A stretch of DNA of 9,320 nucleotides from Burkholderia gladioli (lineage in GTDB: Bacteria; Pseudomonadota; Gammaproteobacteria; Burkholderiales; Burkholderiaceae), in the NCBI GenBank assembly GCA_009914575.1, contig WNEB01000050.1, forward strand, positions 1-9,320. Reading direction: 5' to 3'. Under the pieces are notes generated by a model. That model searched no databases. It had not been told where the DNA came from and worked only from the letters and a program-made list of their open reading frames with translations. A program made the translations under genes and the position numbers. This document shows, piece by piece, positions 6,366 through 9,320 of the stretch; the stretch's first letter is position 1, and every line of letters begins with the position of its first letter.

Positions 6366-8705
6366 ATGACGGAAACCGTAGCACTCAAAATCGTTCAGCG
6401 CATCGCCACCGAACTCTCGGTGCAGCCGCGGCAGGTCGCGGCAGCCGTACAACTCCTCGACGAAGGCTCCACCGTTCCGTTCATCTCGCGCTACCGCAAG
6501 GAAGTGACGGGCAATCTGGACGATACGCAACTGCGCCAGCTCGAAGAGCGCCTGCTCTACCTGCGCGAGCTCGAAGACCGCCGCGCGACGATCCTCGCCA
6601 GCATCGACGAACAGGGCAAGCTCAGCGACGAACTGCGCACCGCCATCGAAGCCGCCGACAGCAAGCAGGTCCTCGAGGATCTGTACCTGCCCTACAAGCC
6701 GAAGCGCCGCACCCGCGCGCAGATCGCCCGCGAAGCCGGCCTCGAGCCGCTCGCGCTGGCCCTGCTCGCCGATCCCTCGCTCGACCCGCAGGCCGAAGCC
6801 GCCGCCTATGTCGACGCCGAAAAGGGCGTGGCCGACGTCAAGGCCGCGCTCGACGGCGCGCGCGACATTCTGTCCGAGCAATTCGGCGAAACGGCCGAGT
6901 TGCTCGGCAAGCTGCGCGATTACCTGCACAGCCAGGGCGTGGTGTCGTCGACCGTCGTGGAAGGCAAGGAAAACGAGGAAGGCGAGAAGTTCCGCGATTA
7001 CTACGACTACTCGGAAACGATCAAGACCGTGCCGTCGCACCGCGCGCTCGCGCTGTTCCGCGGTCGCAACGCCGGCGTGCTGACGGTCAAGCTCGGCCTC
7101 GGCGAGGAGCTCGACGCGCAGGTGCCGCATCCGGGCGAGGCGATGATCGCGCGCCATTTCGGCATCGCGAACCAGAACCGGCCGACCGACAAATGGCTGT
7201 CTGACGCGTGCCGCTGGTGCTGGCGCGTCAAGGTGCAGCCGCACCTCGAATCCGAACTGCTGACGCAACTGCGCGAGGATGCCGAAAGCGAGGCGATCCG
7301 CGTGTTCGCGCGCAACCTGAAGGATCTGCTGCTGGCCGCGCCGGCCGGCCCGAAAGCCGTGATCGGCCTCGATCCGGGCCTGCGCACCGGCGTCAAGGCG
7401 GCCGTCGTCGATCGCACCGGCAAGCTGCTGGCGACCGACACGATCTACCCGCACGAGCCGCGCCGCGACTGGGACGGCTCGCTGGCGCGCCTCGCGCGCA
7501 TCGCCGCGGCGACGCAGGCCGAACTGATCAGCATCGGCAACGGCACGGCCTCGCGCGAAACCGACAAGCTCGCCAGCGAGCTTGTCGCCAAGCACCCCGA
7601 ACTGAAGCTGCAGAAGATCGTCGTGTCGGAAGCCGGCGCATCGGTGTATTCGGCGTCCGAAACGGCCGCCAAGGAATTCCCCGAACTCGACGTGACGCTG
7701 CGCGGCGCGGTGTCGATCGCGCGCCGCCTGCAGGATCCGCTCGCCGAACTCGTCAAGATCGAGCCGAAAGCGATCGGCGTCGGCCAGTATCAGCACGACG
7801 TGAACCAGCGCGAGCTGGCGCGCTCGCTCGACGCGGTGGTCGAGGATTGCGTGAACGCGGTCGGCGTGGACGCCAACACGGCGTCGGCCGCCCTGCTGTC
7901 GCGCGTTTCGGGCCTGAACGCCACGCTGGCGCGCAACATCGTCGATTTCCGCGATGCGAACGGCCCGTTCCCGTCGCGCGAACATCTGCGCAAGGTGCCG
8001 CGCCTCGGCGACAAGACGTTCGAACAGGCCGCGGGCTTCCTGCGCATCAACGGCGGCGAGAATCCGCTCGACCGTTCGTCGGTGCACCCGGAGGCCTATC
8101 CGGTGGTCGAGCGCATGCTCGCCAGGATCAGAAAGCGCATCGACGACGTGCTCGGCAATCGCGACGCGCTGTCGGGGCTCGCCCCCACCGAGTTCGTCGA
8201 CGATCGCTTCGGCCTGCCGACGGTGCGCGACATCCTGTCCGAGCTTGAGAAACCGGGCCGCGATCCGCGCCCCGAGTTCAAGACGGCGACGTTCCGCGAG
8301 GGCGTCGAGAAGGTATCGGACCTGATGCCGGGCATGACGCTCGAAGGCGTGGTAACCAACGTGGCCGCGTTCGGCGCGTTCGTCGACATCGGCGTTCACC
8401 AGGATGGCCTGGTGCACGTCTCGGCCATGTCGACCAAGTTCATCAAGGATCCGCACGAAGTCGTCAAGGCGGGCCAGGTGGTCAAGGTCAAGGTGCTCGA
8501 GGTCGACGTGAAGCGCCAGCGGATCGCGCTGACGATGCGCCTGAACGACGAGCCGGGCGTGGCCACCAGTGGCAGCCGCGGCGGCGCATCGAGCGGCGAT
8601 CGCAACGGGCCGCGTGGCGGCGGCGCGGGCGGGCGTCCGCAGCGTTCGCGCGACGCGGAACCGACCGGCGCGATGGCCGCGGCGTTCGCGAAACTCAAGC
8701 GCTGA
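6366..8705 (+). CDS. tex: Tex family RNA-binding transcription accessory protein
   Basis: Tex is a conserved cytoplasmic nucleic-acid-binding protein (Spt6-like architecture) linked to transcription and, in some pathogens, to toxin expression and stress tolerance. The 779-residue product has the expected order and length: N-terminal helical Tex domain with SRYRKEVTG (about 41-49) and [18 protein letters not shown] (about 105-122); YqgF/RNase H-like domain starting at [19 protein letters not shown] (from about 331); helix-hairpin-helix region around residues 510-590; and a C-terminal S1 domain from [20 protein letters not shown] (about 655-726). After S1 comes a Gly/Arg/Ser-rich tail ending in [10 protein letters not shown], typical of proteobacterial Tex. 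The ATG at 6366 gives a complete N terminus ([14 protein letters not shown]), although no clear ribosome site precedes it. A strong terminator follows 45 bases after the stop. The gene looks intact and has no co-directional partner. Confidence 0.96.
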   Translation: MTETVALKIVQRIATELSVQPRQVAAAVQLLDEGSTVPFISRYRKEVTGNLDDTQLRQLEERLLYLRELEDRRATILASIDEQGKLSDELRTAIEAADSKQVLEDLYLPYKPKRRTRAQIAREAGLEPLALALLADPSLDPQAEAAAYVDAEKGVADVKAALDGARDILSEQFGETAELLGKLRDYLHSQGVVSSTVVEGKENEEGEKFRDYYDYSETIKTVPSHRALALFRGRNAGVLTVKLGLGEELDAQVPHPGEAMIARHFGIANQNRPTDKWLSDACRWCWRVKVQPHLESELLTQLREDAESEAIRVFARNLKDLLLAAPAGPKAVIGLDPGLRTGVKAAVVDRTGKLLATDTIYPHEPRRDWDGSLARLARIAAATQAELISIGNGTASRETDKLASELVAKHPELKLQKIVVSEAGASVYSASETAAKEFPELDVTLRGAVSIARRLQDPLAELVKIEPKAIGVGQYQHDVNQRELARSLDAVVEDCVNAVGVDANTASAALLSRVSGLNATLARNIVDFRDANGPFPSREHLRKVPRLGDKTFEQAAGFLRINGGENPLDRSSVHPEAYPVVERMLARIRKRIDDVLGNRDALSGLAPTEFVDDRFGLPTVRDILSELEKPGRDPRPEFKTATFREGVEKVSDLMPGMTLEGVVTNVAAFGAFVDIGVHQDGLVHVSAMSTKFIKDPHEVVKAGQVVKVKVLEVDVKRQRIALTMRLNDEPGVATSGSRGGASSGDRNGPRGGGAGGRPQRSRDAEPTGAMAAAFAKLKR

Positions 8706-8750
8706 CGAAGCGCCAAGGCCGGCGGCGGAAGACAGCAGCCGGCGCCAAAG

Positions 8751-8778
8751 AAAAAGCCGCGCAATGCGCGGCTTTTTT
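8751..8778 (+). terminator. Intrinsic terminator of tex
   Basis: A-run 8751-8755, stem GCCGCGC (8756-8762), loop AAT, stem GCGCGGC (8766-8772), then T6 (8773-8778). The 7-bp GC stem is perfect and can be lengthened by A-T pairs. The repeat element begins at the very next base, so the hairpin and T-run are intact. Confidence 0.92.
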
Positions 8779-9043
8779 GCCTCTCTTGAATTTCGAGTGG
8801 GTGTATTTTTCCGGGTCAAGGGCGGGCGAAGCCCGGCGCAGCGAACCCTTGATGCGGAGAAATCTACGAGCACGCTTGAAGGCTCGGGCCAGGCAAAGCC
8901 TTGCGCCGCCTGGCCCCCGAGCCCGTCCGGCGGCGAGGACTTCCCCGCCTTGGGGCGGGGCTAGGGGTGGGAAGATACCGTTTTGCGACGTAGGTTTTCG
9001 TACCCCGGCGGCCCTTTTCACCCACTCAAATTTCAAGAGAGGC
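8779..9043 (+). mobile_element. MITE-like structured repeat, copy 3 (265 bp), with unmatched flanks
   Basis: Same element and orientation as the other two. Differences include GTGTATTTTT for GTGGATTTTT at the left, GAAGGCTC for GAGGGCTC at the start of the long stem, and GAGAGGC instead of GAGAGCC at the right tip, which makes the outermost 12 bases of the inverted repeat perfect. The left flank is GCTTTTTT (8771-8778, tex terminator) and the right flank is AAAAAACT (9044-9051, IS3-type transposase gene). These are not direct repeats, unlike the flanks of copies 1 and 2. The two sides therefore probably come from different insertion sites. Confidence 0.88.
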
Positions 9044-9085
9044 AAAAAACTCGAGGCGATCTTCCCCAAGGGCGAGGACGCATGA
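9044..9085 (+). pseudogene. 3' remnant of IS3-family orfA
   Basis: Directly after the repeat, one frame reads KKLEAIFPKGEDA and stops at TGA 9083-9085. That stop overlaps the ATG at 9082 of the following transposase frame (ATGA), the usual coupling of orfA and orfB in IS3 elements. The run AAAAAAC at 9044-9050 resembles the A6 slippery site where many IS3 elements shift by -1 into orfB, and the two frames have that relation. The rest of orfA is missing: the repeat element and then tex lie where it should be. The orfA label comes from position and frame, not from a recognised domain. Confidence 0.45.
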
Positions 9086-9320
9086 TCGGACTGGAAGCTC
9101 GCCAGATGACTGCCCGAAACATAGAAGCGGCTCATGAGGCTGGTGCGCGCCTGCGTCTGGCTTGCGAGACCGCCGGCCGGCATTGACGTACGTACCCTGC
9201 AACGTTGGAAGGCCCAGGATGGGCTGCAAACGGGCGATCGTCGACCGCAGGCTGTTCATCCCGAGCCAGCGCACGCGTTGACCGAGCAGGAGCGTCAGGC
9301 CGTGCTCGCGGTCGCCAACG
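9082..9320 (+). pseudogene. IS3-family transposase (orfB) N-terminal part, frameshifted and cut by the window edge
   Basis: The frame starting at ATG 9082 reads MIGLEARQMTARNIEAAHEA then GARLRLACETAG before hitting TGA at 9184-9186. In the +1 frame it continues AGIDVRTLQRW, KAQDGLQTGDRRPQAVHPEP and AHALTEQERQAVLAVAN to the window end. Together these match the N-terminal helix-turn-helix region of IS3-family OrfB proteins (pattern 'ACE.AGIDVRT.QRW...DRRP', then 'LT..ER..VL...N'). The break is an extra four bases, a doubled CCGG/GGCC unit at about 9174-9181; removing it restores GCC GGC ATT GAC. The integrase catalytic domain would lie beyond the window. The programmed -1 site of IS3 elements lies upstream, so this shift inside the DNA-binding helix is best read as a mutation. 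Confidence 0.7.

Noticed and set aside
6357..8873. 838-codon open frame antisense to tex
   Set aside because: It mirrors the tex reading frame, starts inside repeat copy 3, crosses the terminator and has Arg/Ala/Gly-biased composition typical of antisense frames in GC-rich DNA; tex itself is complete and well conserved.
2198..9043. CRISPR array or REP-type cluster
   Set aside because: Only three dispersed copies kilobases apart with target duplications; no short regular repeat-spacer pattern.
9174..9181. Programmed frameshift in the IS3 transposase
   Set aside because: IS3 elements shift -1 at an A-run near the orfA/orfB overlap, which is seen upstream; the change here is a four-base duplication inside the helix-turn-helix and gives a +1 shift with no slippery sequence.
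1..9320. tRNA, rRNA or riboswitch genes
   Set aside because: No cloverleaf, rRNA-like or recognisable riboswitch core was seen in the intergenic stretches on either strand.

Overview
The window looks like chromosomal DNA of a betaproteobacterium, most likely Burkholderiaceae (Burkholderia sensu lato). The coding sequence is strongly GC-biased at third positions. The divergent rluD/bamD pair is the arrangement seen in many beta- and gammaproteobacteria, and the RluD, BamD, DinG-type helicase and Tex proteins read like Burkholderia homologues. The species cannot be fixed from the sequence alone.

Layout, left to right. The right-hand end of an IS5-like insertion sequence (about 1-128) abuts and rewrites the 3' end of rluD (- strand, 102-1277). 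bamD (+, 1312-2157) is divergent from rluD and is followed by a C12 tract. Then comes the first of three near-identical ~264-bp structured repeats (2198-2460), wedged against a bidirectional intrinsic terminator (2461-2488). A DinG/YoaA-type iron-sulfur helicase (-, 2531-4801) lies behind a small ydcH-like (DUF465) gene (-, 4860-5347) that is split by the second repeat copy (4929-5192). Upstream of that is a gene for an exported, glutamine-rich coiled-coil protein (-, 5475-6224). The large tex gene (+, 6366-8705) is divergent from it and ends in a textbook intrinsic terminator (8751-8778). The third repeat copy follows immediately (8779-9043), and its far side is the interior of a decayed IS3-family transposase locus (9044-9320).

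The host genes are housekeeping: 23S rRNA pseudouridylation, outer-membrane protein assembly, helicase-based repair and an RNA-binding transcription accessory factor. The Q-rich gene, the ydcH-like gene and dinG are on the same strand and could be one transcription unit. No system in which these genes work together is evident.

The unusual content is the repeat family. It has terminal inverted repeats of about 25 bp, no transposase gene, and several strong internal hairpins kept in all copies. One copy has a perfect 8-bp target duplication and another a near-perfect one. Every junction is an A/T homopolymer-rich site, and two copies sit directly at intrinsic terminators. It behaves like a recently active MITE-like element. 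Copy 2 has inactivated or re-ended a small gene. Copy 3 has mismatched flanks, as expected if two copies recombined. Together with IS5-like and IS3-like remnants at the two edges, this marks an unstable, IS-rich genome.
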